Part shown: one piece after another, positions 45,211 through 55,952 of the stretch
How the letters are laid out: every line of letters starts with the position of its first letter
Position numbering within the stretch: the first letter of the stretch is position 1
NCBI GenBank assembly: GCA_963969595.1
Contig: OZ018410.1
Span: 26,168,913 to 26,232,912, forward strand
Origin: Neckera pumila
Lineage: Eukaryota > Streptophyta > Bryopsida > Hypnales > Neckeraceae
Direction of reading: 5' to 3'
Length of the DNA stretch: 64,000 bases
Notes under the pieces: model-generated
Database searches by the model: none
Told to the model about the DNA's origin: nothing
The model's input: the letters and a program-made list of their open reading frames with translations, nothing else
Program-made: the position numbers and the translations under genes

Positions 45211-46430
45211 TCATAATGAAAATCTATTAAATTTTTGTTCCAAAATTTTAAGTCGTCGCCTTCCATAATCATGGACAAGTTGACGATGAATAGATGATGA
45301 AAGAGCCTTGGTAAAAAGATCAACAAGATTATCTGCTGATGCAATTTTCTTAATGTCAAGTACCTTGTCTGTAATCAAATCATTAATATAGGTAAAATAT
45401 TTTGGATCAATATGCTTTGTGCGATCACTTTTAATAAAGCAAACTTGCATTTAAGTACACAAGCACTACTATCTTTATATAAAATAGTTGGAGAATTGTC
45501 ATAAAATAATCCACAGTTGGTTCGAATGAACTTGTTAATCTATCTTAACCAAATGCACTCTTGTGATGCTTCATGTCAAGCAATAATTTCTGCATGATTA
45601 GATGATGTTGCAGTGATAGTTTGCTTTACTGATTTCCAAGCTATTGCAGCTCCATGTCACAGAAAAACATAACTTGTCTGTGATTTGGGTGTTGCAGGAT
45701 CTGATCTATATCCAGTAATAACATATCCAACCAATTTTGGATCCAAAGATCGAGTATAATATAGTCCCAAATCTTCAGTTCCTTTCAAATAACGGAAAAG
45801 GTGTTTGATGCCATTCCAATGTCGAAGTGTGGGACGAGCACTATGCCTTGCAAGAACACTACCTGCAAATGCAATATCAGGCCTTGTAGATGTAGCTAAA
45901 TATAAAAGTGCTTTGACCGCAACGAGATATGGATAATTTTCATCCAATATTTCCTCCTCCTCCTTGCAAGGATAGTAAGGATCTTCACCTTTAGAACTCC
46001 GACCTTACATAGGTAATGATAGAGGATATGCATCAAACATATTAAATCTTTTTAAGATTCGGTTGATGTATGTCATTTGAGAAAGATAAATGTTACCATC
46101 TTTCAAATGAAGAACTTGTAAACCAATATAAAAAATAGTTTTACCAAGTACCTTCATTTCAAACTCAGGAACAAGAAGCTGAGTAGCTGTAGTAATTGCA
46201 GATTTGGTATTTATAAGGTTCAAGTCATCAACATAAACAACAATGATGACGAAATCATATTTGTCTCGTTTGATAAAGAAATGGAAGCAATGCATCATTA
46301 ATAAAATAATTCTCAGTAAAAAAATTGCCGTAGGCGTTGATACCACATGCATCCAGATTGTTTGAGACTATATAGTGCACGTTGTAATTTAACGCCACAA
46401 TATTTGCCTAGAATAGTTGCATTTGGATTC
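45211..46430 (-). pseudogene. copia reverse transcriptase (3' part) and RNase H
   Basis: Starting near 46,430 are LQRALYSLKQSG and MWYQRL, then after a frame change YVDD (codons at about 46,235-46,224), the RT active site. Next come FYIGLQVLHLKDG and NRILKRFNMFDA. The 45,657-45,947 piece has LLYLATSTRPDIAFA and HWNGIKHLFRYLKGT, the connection and RNase H domain. The last piece (45,211-45,450) has HIDPKYFTYIND and NLVDLFTKALS, the usual C-terminal end. Stops and frame changes separate the pieces. Confidence 0.85.
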
Positions 46431-46635
46431 ACATCCTGCATCTTGTCATATCACAGCTCAGGGGTGGGATAGCGGGTTGATTGTTATTCCTACCTCACTA
46501 GCATGCCAAGTCGCGAGTTTTCCGAACCAGTGAACAAGGCCGACGGGAATCGAATCGCGGACCGGTTAGTTGACCACCGACGTATGAAACCAGCTAACCA
46601 AGTCCACGACTTGGCGACTGTATTCAGCAATCAAT
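46431..46635 (-). mobile_element. tRNA-derived SINE-like element inside copia pol
   Basis: The minus strand reads GATTGCTGAATACAGTCGCC, an A-box-like TTGGTTAGCTGG, the B-box GATTCGATTCCCG (46,541-46,558), then GCGACTTGGCATGCTAGTGA and a tail GATATGACAAGATGCAGGA. It is about 205 bp and aligns end to end with the copy at 44,741 in the opposite orientation. It sits exactly where about 1 kb of integrase and reverse transcriptase coding sequence is missing. Confidence 0.68.
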
Positions 46636-46721
46636 TTGCCTTGTATACATGCTTGGCAAAATGTCATTGAATTTATATCAGCGGGCTGTAAATTATGACC
46701 AAAAACATTTGGAAGAATTTT

Positions 46722-48255
46722 TCAAAATAAAGTGGAGCCTGAATGACCAAGTCTTCCATACCACAATGAAATTTTATTATCTTTAGAAGATAAAGTAAAA
46801 CTAGATACAATTGGTGGTCGGATTGGAATCCGATACAAGCCATTTGCCGCAGTAAAGGTTGTTTCCACTACTTTATTGTTTTGTACAAGAACCAGAGCCT
46901 CTAGCCTATCTAAAATTTTGGTCGGGAGATGAAAACCATTGGTGCGGATATCTTGATAGCTGATCAGGCTTCGAGGCACAGAAGAAGAAAACATAGCATG
47001 CATGCATGTTATGGTGGTGCCTTTAGGCAAAATCACCTTTGCAGGTCCCTCCTGGAAACGAAACACATTCAATCTGGTCATAGTTGTTAAATTTCTGGTT
47101 TGCCAAGTTGAAAAATTATCAACATCAAAAAATTGTTTATTCTGCAAGATAATATGTGTAGTTGCAGAGTCAAAGAGCACATCACAAGACTCACTAGTGG
47201 AGGTATCCTCAACAACATGTGTTTCAAAATCTTCAGCTCCATACGGGTCCATAGACGCATCCATGGTATGAGTTTCACAACCTTGAGCTTGAAGTTTCTT
47301 GTTTTTTGAGAACATCTTGACAAAATAGTTTGATGTACGACAAACATTTGTCAAATGGCCAACTCTACCACATTTGTGGCAAGTACATGTCTTTGCCTGA
47401 CGCTTACTATGATTGTTAGAAGAAAAATTGGTATTCTTTTTGTGCGCATGACTATGACTACCAGACCATTTATAACAATGTTTTTTAAATTTATGTGTCT
47501 TAGGTTTGATATTAGAAACCTTGACAGCGTAGGACTCAGGAACTGTAGTCCCAATAGGGTGGACTTCTGCATTGCGCAGAAGAATCTCGTTTTGCTTTTC
47601 AGCAAGAAGTAATAGAGACATGAGATCTAAGTGATTTTCAAATTTCATGTTTCTATATTGCTGGGCAAGTATAGCAGAAATAGGTGGAAATGTTGAGAGG
47701 ATTTTTTCAATCATTTCTTGTTCGGTAATGGTTTGACCACATAACCGTAATTTTGATATGATGCGGTACACTTCATTGTTGAAAGCAACAAGTGTTGGAA
47801 AATCCAATATTCGTAAATGCAGCCAATCGTGGAGAGCCCTAGGAAGGAACATCGTTTTTTGATGGTCAAAATGAGCTTTGAACTTCTGTCAAAGCTCATG
47901 TGATTTTTCTATCTCTAAGTATTGATGTTGTAAAGTAGGAACAACATGGCGACAGAGCAAAAGTAAAAGCTTTCCAAGAAATGGAAGCAGAAAGAATGAC
48001 AGCAAGAACAGTAGGAATTGTAGCTGCAAGAGCAGTGGCACTTACAGTGGGAATAGTGTAAAAAACAATAGCATCTGGTAGTCCCTCAACAAATATATGT
48101 GCTTTGACAGTCTTCGCCCACAACAAATAATTGCTCCCTTCAGCTGCCAGTTGTGTAAAAAGAAGAGGCTGAAGCCTTGGTGGCTCAATAATAGTAGCTA
48201 TCGGAATAGGCGTAGATGTAACAACAAAAGAAGTTGAAGTAGTCATGTTGTACAA
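46722..48255 (-). pseudogene. copia gag, protease and integrase start
   Basis: The polyprotein starts near 48,246 (MTTSTS...) with the retrotransposon capsid-type N-terminus (LAAEGSNYLLWAKTVKAHI). A stop and frame change lie at about 47,853-47,896, and then the frame is open to TGA 46,722. It contains the gag core (DWLHLRILDFPTL), a CCHC zinc knuckle (CHKCGRVGHLTNVC), the aspartic protease site DSATTH (usually DSGATxH, so the glycine position is changed) and the pre-integrase LWYGRLGHSG. Beyond the TGA the frame continues to CQACIQGK, the second half of the integrase zinc-binding motif (about 46,640). No integrase DDE core follows. Confidence 0.82.
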
Positions 48256-48297
48256 TGAAAATAACTACGGGGAGAAATTAGGGTTTGAAAAAGGAAA

Positions 48298-48850
48298 TTA
48301 GAGTTTAAAAAAAAATAGGGTTTGTAAAGGAAGAAAAAGATAAAGATGAAATTGGAGATAAAGATAAAGATGAAATAAATAAAATAAAAATAAAAATAAA
48401 ACTAGTAAATAAGAAGTAGGAAATAGGAAATAATAAAAAGTAAATGGAAAATAGGAAAAATAAATATAAAGTAAAGAGAAAGATGAAAAATAAAGATAAA
48501 AAGAAATAGAAGGATAAAGATAAAGATATATAGAAATTATAAAATAAAACAAAATAGTTGAGGTTTGAAGAAATCGCAAAGGGAATTGAAGCGACAAATT
48601 TATGGTTGAAGCGGTGTGGAGTTAAGAAGAAAAGAGGCGAAGGGGGGGAAGCTTCAAAAGAAGTGGAAACAAAAAAAATGAAGAAGAAAAGTCGCACAAG
48701 AAGAAATTGAAGGAAAATAAGAATTTGCAAGTAGACTGCAACGAAAGGGTTGCAGGCGGTGGAAGTGTCCGGCCTACAGTTGGAGAGAGAGCCTGGAGCA
48801 AGAGGGAGGGTGGAGGGCAAGGCCAGGAGGCGGCGGGCAACTAAAAATTT
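48298..48850. other. Purine-rich leader of the copia element
   Basis: The stretch between gag and the 5' LTR is AAAGATAAAGATGAAAT-like low-complexity sequence followed by a GA-rich section. The long ORFs on the minus strand (up to 171 codons of F, L, S and Y) result from this bias. Confidence 0.6.
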
Positions 48851-49038
48851 TAGACGCCTGGGTACATACTACAAAATAAAAAGAGGAAGGGGGGGGTGTA
48901 CAGAGCGGGGTGCAGCATGTAGTAGAGAAATTCAGATGGGGAGGTTGCAAAAACCTCCTCCAAAAATATAAAACCTAAACCGGAATCTTGTAAATTTAAG
49001 AAACTCAAAAATAAAAGACAAAGATCTCGCTGATAACG

Positions 49039-49243
49039 TGTTGAAAATGTAAACAAAATAAAAATTCAAAACCCAAAACACCAAAGTATACAAGAGAATA
49101 ATACATACACTAACATTGAAGGATGGAAGTATATACAAAAGGAGAGAGACGATCAATAGTACTCTCTCTGTATTGGCTAAGAAATAGCATCTACTACTAC
49201 TCACCATGCATTATGGGGAGCGTTTACACTACGGTTCTTAACA
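49039..49243 (-). repeat. 5' LTR of the copia element
   Basis: It is 205 bp with TG...CA ends: TGTTAAGAACC at the start and CATTTTCAACA at the end, on the minus strand. It aligns with the 3' LTR almost throughout, including ATGCATGGTG and the CCATCCTTCAATG block. Confidence 0.85.
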
Positions 49244-49740
49244 AGAATGATAATTAGGCTTCCAGATGCTGAGATGATCCTCCACCGGAAACAAACGTGG
49301 GGACATCAAATGTAGACGGAGAACTTTGGGGAACCCAGTGGAACGAGGGACGCAAAGTATTGGTGCCAGCAATTAGGCTGGGCCAAGGCGACTAGGGTGG
49401 GCCACGGCTGCACTCACTGTGGTAGGCCGCGCCCACCTGACAAAGACCCAACGCACATGCCATTATTTCCATCCGCCACCCGCCATCCACTTGACTAGGT
49501 GGCGGGGCGCCATTGGCTGGCAGTGGAAGGTTCGGACAGATGGCGTTGGCAAGAGGAGGTCGCCACGCACTTGAGCGCCGCGCCACGCCACGCCAAAGGG
49601 AAAACAATGTACGTGAAGAGTTGCGCTAACTTAAAAATCAGATTCTTGTTGCTGAAACCATTCATTTTCAAATCAAATTTTGGATGTTGTAATTGAAGCT
49701 CTAAAACAATTTTAAGAACATAAAGAAGACCAATTAACGT
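49244..49740. other. Gene-free DNA right of the copia element
   Basis: The first 350 bp are GC-rich (CGCCACGCACTTGAGCGCCG near 49,560), then the sequence turns AT-rich. ORFs in three frames overlap; no motif was recognised. Confidence 0.35.
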
Positions 49741-50165
49741 ATTATGTGCCGTTGCCACTGTCAAAAATATAGTAAAAATAATTTTCTAATTTTGTTTATT
49801 TCAATAAAACTTTGAAATTCAATGACCTTCTCAATTCTCATCCAAATGTGAGAGGTTGTGCTCCTAGTACAAATAGAAAGCTCTATGTACAAAGGAGTGC
49901 AAGGGCTTTATGTTGTAGCATTTCAACATTCAATGTAAAATTTTAAAGTTCTATTTTTTCCAAAATAAAAGATAATTTAATTCTATTTTGTGATACATAC
50001 AAAATTTGAAATTCAATAACTTTCACACCGTAGTTCCAAACGCCACAAAACAAAATCTATGCACCCTTCTTTGCTAAGGGCTTTCCTTTGGTACAAAGAA
50101 TGCGAACAAACAACTCACAATTTTTAAATCTAAACATATCAAACTAACAAAACAAACAACCTAAA
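49741..50165. repeat. Two diverged family I repeat units
   Basis: They carry GCCGTTGCCACTGTC, ATTTTCTAATTTTGTTTATTTC, CTTTGAAATTCAATGACCTT and, in the second unit, ACAAAACAAAATCTATGCACCC and GGGCTTTCCTTTGGTAC. These are the same blocks, in the same order, as at 15,950-16,690. The AACAAAC run at the end is also shared. Confidence 0.6.
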
Positions 50166-50509
50166 TTTCAGGTATAGTTTCTCTACATTACAAATGCAAG
50201 GTAACTTCTACATGCACCATGATTTTAAACACTTTTATGTAAATGCATGACACCAATTTCAGATTTTGAGAGAACATATAGAAATTTATTAGACTTTTTT
50301 TCAATTCTCTCTTTAGAAATTTGCATGAAAATCAAATTCTTGTCATGAACTCTAGAACTCTCAAAGCTTCTAGTGCACATAGTACTTCTTCCTTGAAACT
50401 TAATTTTAAAAAATTCATGCATCTTTAATTGCAAAATGGCAACCTAATCATAGGATTTTGTTTTGAAATGAACTGCAATATGAACCGCATTATGACACTT
50501 CCTTGAAAC

Positions 50510-51162
50510 TCTAATTTTTGCACTACACATTTTGGAGCTTTAAATTTTTATGGTGGAGAATTGAGTGGAGAGTCTGGAAAAAAAAATTCAAGAAAATTTA
50601 AATTTCATACTTAAAAGAAACTATTATATAGAAGTAGGTACGAGATAGAAGAAAAATCCACATTATTAATATCTCTGAAATGGAATTAAAATGCACTATT
50701 TCCAAAGGCGAGATTGTTCTAGCAAACAAACTAAACCTTGTGGAATTTTTTTTTTAAATTATAAAAATTGCATTTGAAAATGAATCCTATAAGTTATTTT
50801 TCAAAAAAAATGCTCTAATTGTCCAAAAAACAAGATTGCCCATAACTTTTTCATAACAAATCTAAATGGAATGAATCAAAGATTTCCATGTAAAAAATAT
50901 AATCTATGAGGGAAAAAAACATTCAAAAATTCAAATTCAAATTTTTGAAATATGTTTTTGCTGGCCCCTCCCTCCTCCCCTCACCATTGTTTTGGACATA
51001 ACTTTTGTTCCCGAGTACCAAATGAAAAAAAATTATATTTCATGAAACAAATTAGTTTTTCTATCTTCAAAAAAAAATTCAAAAAATCAAGACAAAAATT
51101 CCAAACATAGTCACCCATCCGAAATCCCATTTGTCCACCAAAGGGACAATGGTCCTTTAGGG
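50510..51162 (-). mobile_element. CCCCTAAAG-family element, G subtype, 5'-truncated (copy 5)
   Basis: Its alpha end lies at the right: GTCCACCAAAGGGACAATGG then CCTTTAGGG and TTAA (51,163-51,166). Inner blocks match copy 3 (TTGCACTACACATTTTGG, GAATGAATCAAAG, ATAACTTTTGTTCCCG). The beta end is missing, and similarity fades near 50,510. Confidence 0.65.
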
Positions 51163-51289
51163 TTAAACAAATAATTAACGTTAATTCCACCTCTTTAATT
51201 CCATCTATATTGCAAATGCAAAATACTGAAATTTTGTAGCCCATGTGTATTGCAAATCTTTTAATGTTAAAATTCAAAGTCGATGAACA

Positions 51290-51440
51290 TTTTAGTAAAT
51301 TTCGAAAACTCGTAAACAATTTTGCATATGAAACGACTTGGATTAAATACCAATTCCATTTCTCTTTCAACTAAAATTTATGGAAAATTGTTTATAGGAC
51401 TTCTAGTTGCCCCCCAAATGGGGATCAGCACTTCAAAGGT
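51290..51440 (+). mobile_element. Fragment of a family E MITE
   Basis: ATATGAAACGACTTGG, AAATACCAATTCCATTT, ACTTCTAGTTGCCCCCC and GATCAGCACTTCAAAGG follow the right half of the 2,333 copy. The ends are missing. Confidence 0.5.
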
Positions 51441-51557
51441 TAGTGAGCCCTCCCAATGCTGAGAGGTGCATATAATTCTTACATCAAACCCAAAAGGTGA
51501 GGAAGCGGGGGTGTAAAAAAATTGAAGTTTATCAAACCCATTGCCAACGGACACTGT

Positions 51558-51810
51558 CATTAGATGAGATTCAGGGGTCTTGGAGGGCTCCGAGTTCCCC
51601 TGCTGTCTGCTATGTTCCCAGACTGCGGGAACGCAGCAGCAGCAGCTAGCTAACGTGGTCAAGCGACTGCCACATCATTTTTTTGGAAAAAAAAAAAAAA
51701 AAAAATTGAAAAAAAAAATCCGACACACCCGTATCGGCGTTCACTGAATCTGGGCAGATCAGGGAACAGGCCTGAAACGGCCCTCCAAGACCCCCAAATA
51801 TCATCTAATG
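51558..51810 (+). mobile_element. CATTAGATG-ended MITE (family H, copy 2)
   Basis: Inverted ends CATTAGATGAGATTCAGGGG and CCCCCAAATATCATCTAATG bracket 253 bp. Inside are GGGAACGCAGCAGCAGCAGC and TCACTGAATCTGGGCAGATC, as in copy 1. Confidence 0.78.
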
Positions 51811-52204
51811 TTTCCACGACACAGGCAGAAATTCACCCTCCGCCATGCCTGGCGGTGATCAAATCCGCTAGGGCTGCTTCCGCCAACCCGCCAGGCGGAG
51901 CGTGGCGGAAACCGCCGGCACCCGTCATTTTGAAGGCATGTGCGTGGCCTCAGAGGGAGCCCGGCTGCCCTGCGGAGGAAGGCCCCGCCCTCCACACACC
52001 GCAAGGCCCGGCCCGACCCGACCCAGTCTGGCTGCAGGGAGAGCCAGCTTGGGCAACGGTCAATGGGCTGGGATGGCCAGGGAGAGGACACGGGGCAGGG
52101 GCCTCCCTTTCTGACCCCTTCCCTGCCATCCTTCGGGAAGATGGAAACCCGGCCTCCCACCCTTGCTATGAGCCCAAGGGCAAATTTCAACTATGCTTGT
52201 CCTT
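51811..52204. other. GC-rich island of unknown origin
   Basis: About 390 bp of strikingly GC-rich sequence (CCGCCAACCCGCCAGGCGG near 51,880, GCCCGGCCCGACCCGACC near 52,010) inside AT-rich DNA. Open frames exist on both strands, as expected from low stop-codon frequency, with no domain. It is flanked by a family H MITE and by a piggyBac-type right end. Confidence 0.4.
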
Positions 52205-52329
52205 TTTTTTTTTAGCTTTCATGTAAATTTTTTTTCATTTCTATTTTCACTATATTGTAGCACAAGGACATTTCTCCATATTCACCGTTCAGATTTTGAT
52301 TTTACACATTTTTATGATGTACAAAAAAG

Positions 52330-52760
52330 TTTGAATTTTTTCTAGTGCATATTACTTTTATAGCACCTTCTTGTACTATAACATTTTTTCTATATGTTGT
52401 ACCCCTCCAATTCATTTGAAATTTTTTCCACACATACATAACATGCTCTTCTACATTAGAAAAAAAACTCAACTTCATGCTGAGGAAAAATTTCTTTGTA
52501 GAAGTGGTCAAACAGAAAGAGAAGTTTTGGGCAAGGAAGACAAAAACTTTTCTACCAACTTTAGAGGCTCATATCTTTCAATCCGTACGGTCAAACTTCT
52601 TTAAATTTTTACTCAGGGACATCTCAGACAAGTAAATTACAAGATCCTATGGTCAGATTTTGATTTTTTTTTTTTGGGGGGGGGGATTCCTAGCTCAACG
52701 CAACTGAAATGGCAATTTTTAGTGTTTTTTGGCAGAAAAAAGGCCTCGGTCCTTTAGGGA
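52330..52760 (+). mobile_element. Orphan right (beta) end of a CCCCTAAAG/TTAA piggyBac-type element
   Basis: The sequence ends TTTTTTGGCAGAAAAAAGGC, then GGTCCTTTAGGGA and TTAA (52,761-52,764). Upstream it has the beta-side blocks TTTCAATCCGTACGGTCAAA and ACAAGATCCTATGGTCAGAT. No alpha end lies at the expected distance; a GC island and a family H MITE lie there instead. It is in the orientation that would pair with the alpha end at 38,647. Confidence 0.6.
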
Positions 52761-52764
52761 TTAA

Positions 52765-53501
52765 TATTGGTTACTTTATCTGGTTACTGGTACTAAAATG
52801 AATATTCTCAAAAGGGGAAAATAGTTTTGCCTCAATGGCCCTTGATCCGGTGGACATTGGCTCACTGTCATTATGAACAAACACTTTATTCACGCCGGTC
52901 TTCTTCGAAGACCAGAGTTTCTATCTATCTGCACTTCACGTTTCCAGGCTTGAGGCCCTCCAATTTCAAATACAGTAAGTTACTACAGTAGTTCATGAAC
53001 CCCAGACTGGCAACCATTTAAATAATCAAATTCAGCAGTCCTGTGCCTTGAGGATGGATGGATCAGTCGTCTAAGTTAAGTCGTCCACTAAGTTCAGTTC
53101 AGTTGCCAACTAAGAAAGAATTTCAAATTTATCGTTCGTCCAATATTTAAATTTTCACAAACCAGCCAGGCAGCCTGGCCCTCTTCAGCAGTCGGTTCCC
53201 GACAGAACTGAAGAGCCAAATTCAGCTAAATCGCTTTAGTTAGACTGCTACTAAGATATCCAGAAAACAGAACCTCGGTCTGCTTTCCAGCTAACAGCTG
53301 ACTTCAGGGGCTGTCCTCTACATCTAGTGGCACCGCCAAATTACCTTGGATGAATGAATTCTTGTCCGTATTTCATCCAACGGCGGCAGCATCTGGCTGC
53401 TAAAATGCAGGATTCCGTACATTAAATTAGCTTGAGTTCTTTCATAAAACTAGGTTAGGCGGCTATTTGTTTTGTTTGTTATAGTGAAATCTCTGGAACT
53501 G
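52765..53501. other. Gene-free DNA of balanced composition
   Basis: The sequence is less AT-rich than the neighbouring transposons, with no supported ORF. It could hold the end of an unrecognised transcript. Confidence 0.3.
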
Positions 53502-53503
53502 TA

Positions 53504-53640
53504 AGGTAACTACATCTAAAATCAACCGTGTTCTAATTGTGACCCCTATCTAGGAAGGACTGACATGTTGCTTGAAGTATGTTCTACTGTCAATGATGAG
53601 TTAGATAGGCTTAATTGGTCGCTTTAAGAGCATACTACCT
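53504..53640 (-). mobile_element. Small TA-flanked MITE (family D, copy 2)
   Basis: AGGTAACTACATC to AGCATACTACCT, 137 bp, with TA at 53,502-53,503 and 53,641-53,642. It contains GACCCCTATCTAGGAAGGA and CTACTGTCAATGATGA, the reverse of the 29 kb and 56.7 kb copies. Confidence 0.72.
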
Positions 53641-53666
53641 TACATCCTCCGCTTGCATTCTAAGTA

Positions 53667-53968
53667 AGGTAGGGGGTTGTAAAAGAGACCCTTTAAGAGC
53701 TGATTTGCATTTTGGGGGAAGCTAAGCTGCTTAAAATAATTTTTAGTAAATTTTTTCGTGGTAAAAAAAATGGAATTGGCATCTAATCCAAGTCGTTTCA
53801 TATTTTTTGGACCTTCATGGAATTAGTTATGAATTTTTGAAGTTGAAAACACAGTGGTTTCTAAAAGAAACACCCTCCTAAAAATGTACACTTCTGGTAC
53901 ATGTTAGAGGCAAAATGTACCAGATTGCTTTTAGAGACAGGTCACTTTTACAGCCCCCTACTTTACCT
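53667..53968 (+). mobile_element. AGGTAG-ended MITE (family E, copy 4)
   Basis: AGGTAGGGGGTTGTAAAAG pairs with ACAGCCCCCTACTTTACCT. TA precedes it. The inner blocks TTTTTCGTGGTAAAAAAAAT, GGCATCTAATCCAAG and GTACATGTTAGAGG align with the 2,333 and 8,236 copies (one in reverse). The family is diverse. Confidence 0.68.
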
Positions 53969-55338
53969 TTGGAAAGCTAGCTCTCAACAAAAACCGGTGC
54001 ACGGTTTTTGCTTTGTAGCTTTTAGACCTACAGTGTAAAAGATACTGGATTTTGAAGTTTTTTTTAATTAGAAATTATTTTTAGGTTTATATATTTTTTT
54101 AATTTGGTTGTGGCAACAACAAAGAACACACTAGTTTCAATGAAATTGGTGCAAGTTTCAGTTATCCAAGTGAAACACTAAAGGTAAGTACCACCAAACC
54201 GCCACTTTTTGCTATTATACCTAGTATACTAGTCAAATTTCCATATTTAATTATTGGCAAGGGATAGGAGGTTCCAACACATGAAAGAACTTGGCATTTG
54301 GATATTGTATGCAAAAGTTCAAAGTTTTTGGGTAGAGGTTCTAAAACCGTTTCTTCCTTGATTTTGAAGATGCATGTATACAAAGAGTGATGATGGAGGT
54401 TTTGCGTTAGTGGCACATTTGGAGGTGCCTTTGTTACGTTAATTGAAACTTCACATGTAACTTAGACAAGCTTTGGATCCATGTTGGCCCATATGAAAAT
54501 TTTGGAATTAGGAAATATGCATTTCAATTTATTTTTTGAATTTCTACAAAATATTTTGTAGATGTAATGTGGTCAAATTTGTAAATTTTTCATGATTTTA
54601 AATGCCAAATACTGTGACATGCAAGTGATTAGGACTAGTACTAACATAGGTCCACAAACAAGCTTCTAGAAAATGACAAATTTTATGAATTTTAGTTGAT
54701 TTAGCTAATTTTGACGATATTTAACCTCTGAAGCTTCTAAAAATAAAAAGTAATGTTAGAGCTTTTGGTCAATTATGGTTGATTGTTGATTTTGGCTTTT
54801 GTTCATGTGTTTCTTCTCACTTCTTTGTATCCATGGTTTAGGTTGAAGAGAAGATTTTTTTTTTAATTTTGATGAATAAGTAGATGTTATTTGATTATTT
54901 TAGTGTTTACTACAAGGCCATGATAAAGTACTTCTTGTCCTTCAAATAGGATTCAAATTCTCATTTTAAGTGAATTAGTTTTCAATCCAAAGATGCAATC
55001 TCAAATTCAATATCCTCTCATTTTGAATTTTGAAATAAAGAGTCAACCATCAATATGCAATGGAATTCCCCCCCCCCTTTCCTTTGAGCACTTCAATCTC
55101 AAAGATATTGAAAAAAATTTGCTTGAATTTTTTTGTTAATGTGTTGTATAAGACAAAAAACAAGATCCAAAGGTTAAAATTTCATTATTTTCATTTATTC
55201 CTTTTGAAAACATATCAGTTCTCAATGTGACCAAACCATTTTGCAACTCCGGACTGAAAATGAAAATAACTGAAAATGAAAAAAAACTCAATGTTCTACT
55301 ATGCCACTTGTGTTTGATGGTTGATTGTTTGCCAAGAA
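53969..55338. other. Gene-free DNA
   Basis: AT-rich, with an ORF at 54,162-54,416 (minus) lacking any motif and a C run near 55,068-55,078. No feature recognised. Confidence 0.35.
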
Positions 55339-55424
55339 TCAATCCATTAAGGTAGCCGATTCATTTCTGATCACCCTCCATCTTGGTAGGTATAGCTTGC
55401 TCTCTTACCTTGCAGGTAGATGAA

Positions 55425-55660
55425 TAGTGATTAGTTATGGCACAGTTTTTGGCATAGTTATGGCACATTTTGATTGGCTACAAGACTCTCAACACTGCAA
55501 CATCCCGTGGTTGGAAATTGGAAGACCTATATGACCAATATGGATCAAACAGAATCTTCATTTAAAAAATTTATTGTAAATATGTTTTGAGAAATAAAAC
55601 TCTAAAAAATTATGGGATCCTTTCAAACTCTATTTATGTACATAGGAAAATTTTCCCACT
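55425..55660 (+). repeat. Dispersed repeat K (copy 2)
   Basis: It matches 31,670-31,960: GGCATAGTTATGGCACA, GATTGGCTACAAGACTCTCA, CAGAATCTTCATTTAAAAAA, TATGTTTTGAGAAATAAAA. It lies directly left of an intact family C MITE. Confidence 0.55.
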
Positions 55661-55667
55661 CAACATA

Positions 55668-55950
55668 AGGTAACTACACCTAAAATCGCACAGTCCTTAA
55701 AAGCGCACAACAGATATTCTTGCCTAAAATGTACTCCCTCTATTCATATGACTCTAAGATCGTTTTTAGGTGCACCTATTTTCAGCACTTTGAAAATTCG
55801 TAGTTTATTCACACGGTGTCCAAAAAATGCATTCTAAGAGAATCTAGAATCCTGTTTTGACTACCAATGGGACCCCACAATTTATTTTACAATATAATAG
55901 TGAAAACCATGCTGAATTGCTTAACTGTGCGATTTAAGGTGCATTTACCT
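55668..55950 (+). mobile_element. TA-flanked MITE, family C (intact)
   Basis: The ends are AGGTAACTACACC and GGTGCATTTACCT with TA at 55,666-55,667 and 55,951-55,952, 283 bp. Inside is GTACTCCCTCTATTCATATG, a Stowaway-like block. It is the best preserved copy of this family in the window. Confidence 0.83.
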
Positions 55951-55952
55951 TA

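Larger units (their letters stand above)
44446..49243 (-). mobile_element. Ty1/copia LTR retrotransposon, degenerate
   Basis: Two direct LTRs (44,446-44,669 and 49,039-49,243) bracket a minus-strand gag-pol relic, 4.8 kb in all. Gene order on the minus strand is gag, protease, integrase start, reverse transcriptase and RNase H, which is the copia order. Just inside the 5' LTR the minus strand reads CGTTATCAGCGAGATC, similar to known tRNA primer sites. Just before the 3' LTR it reads GAGCGAAAATGAA, a short polypurine tract. The flanks (AACTC and AGAAT) do not form a clean duplication. The integrase core and the start of reverse transcriptase are missing. Confidence 0.85.

Noticed and set aside
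48298..48820. 171-codon minus-strand ORF rich in F, L, S and Y
   Set aside because: It results from the purine-rich low-complexity leader of the copia element.
44436..49252. A clean 5 bp target-site duplication for the copia element
   Set aside because: The left flank AACTC and right flank AGAAT do not match. Shifting the LTR border to obtain AGAA on both sides breaks the TG...CA ends.
51801..52226. Overlapping ORFs of 70-129 codons on both strands in the GC island
   Set aside because: GC-rich sequence has few stop codons; no motif, start context or splice signal supports any one of them.
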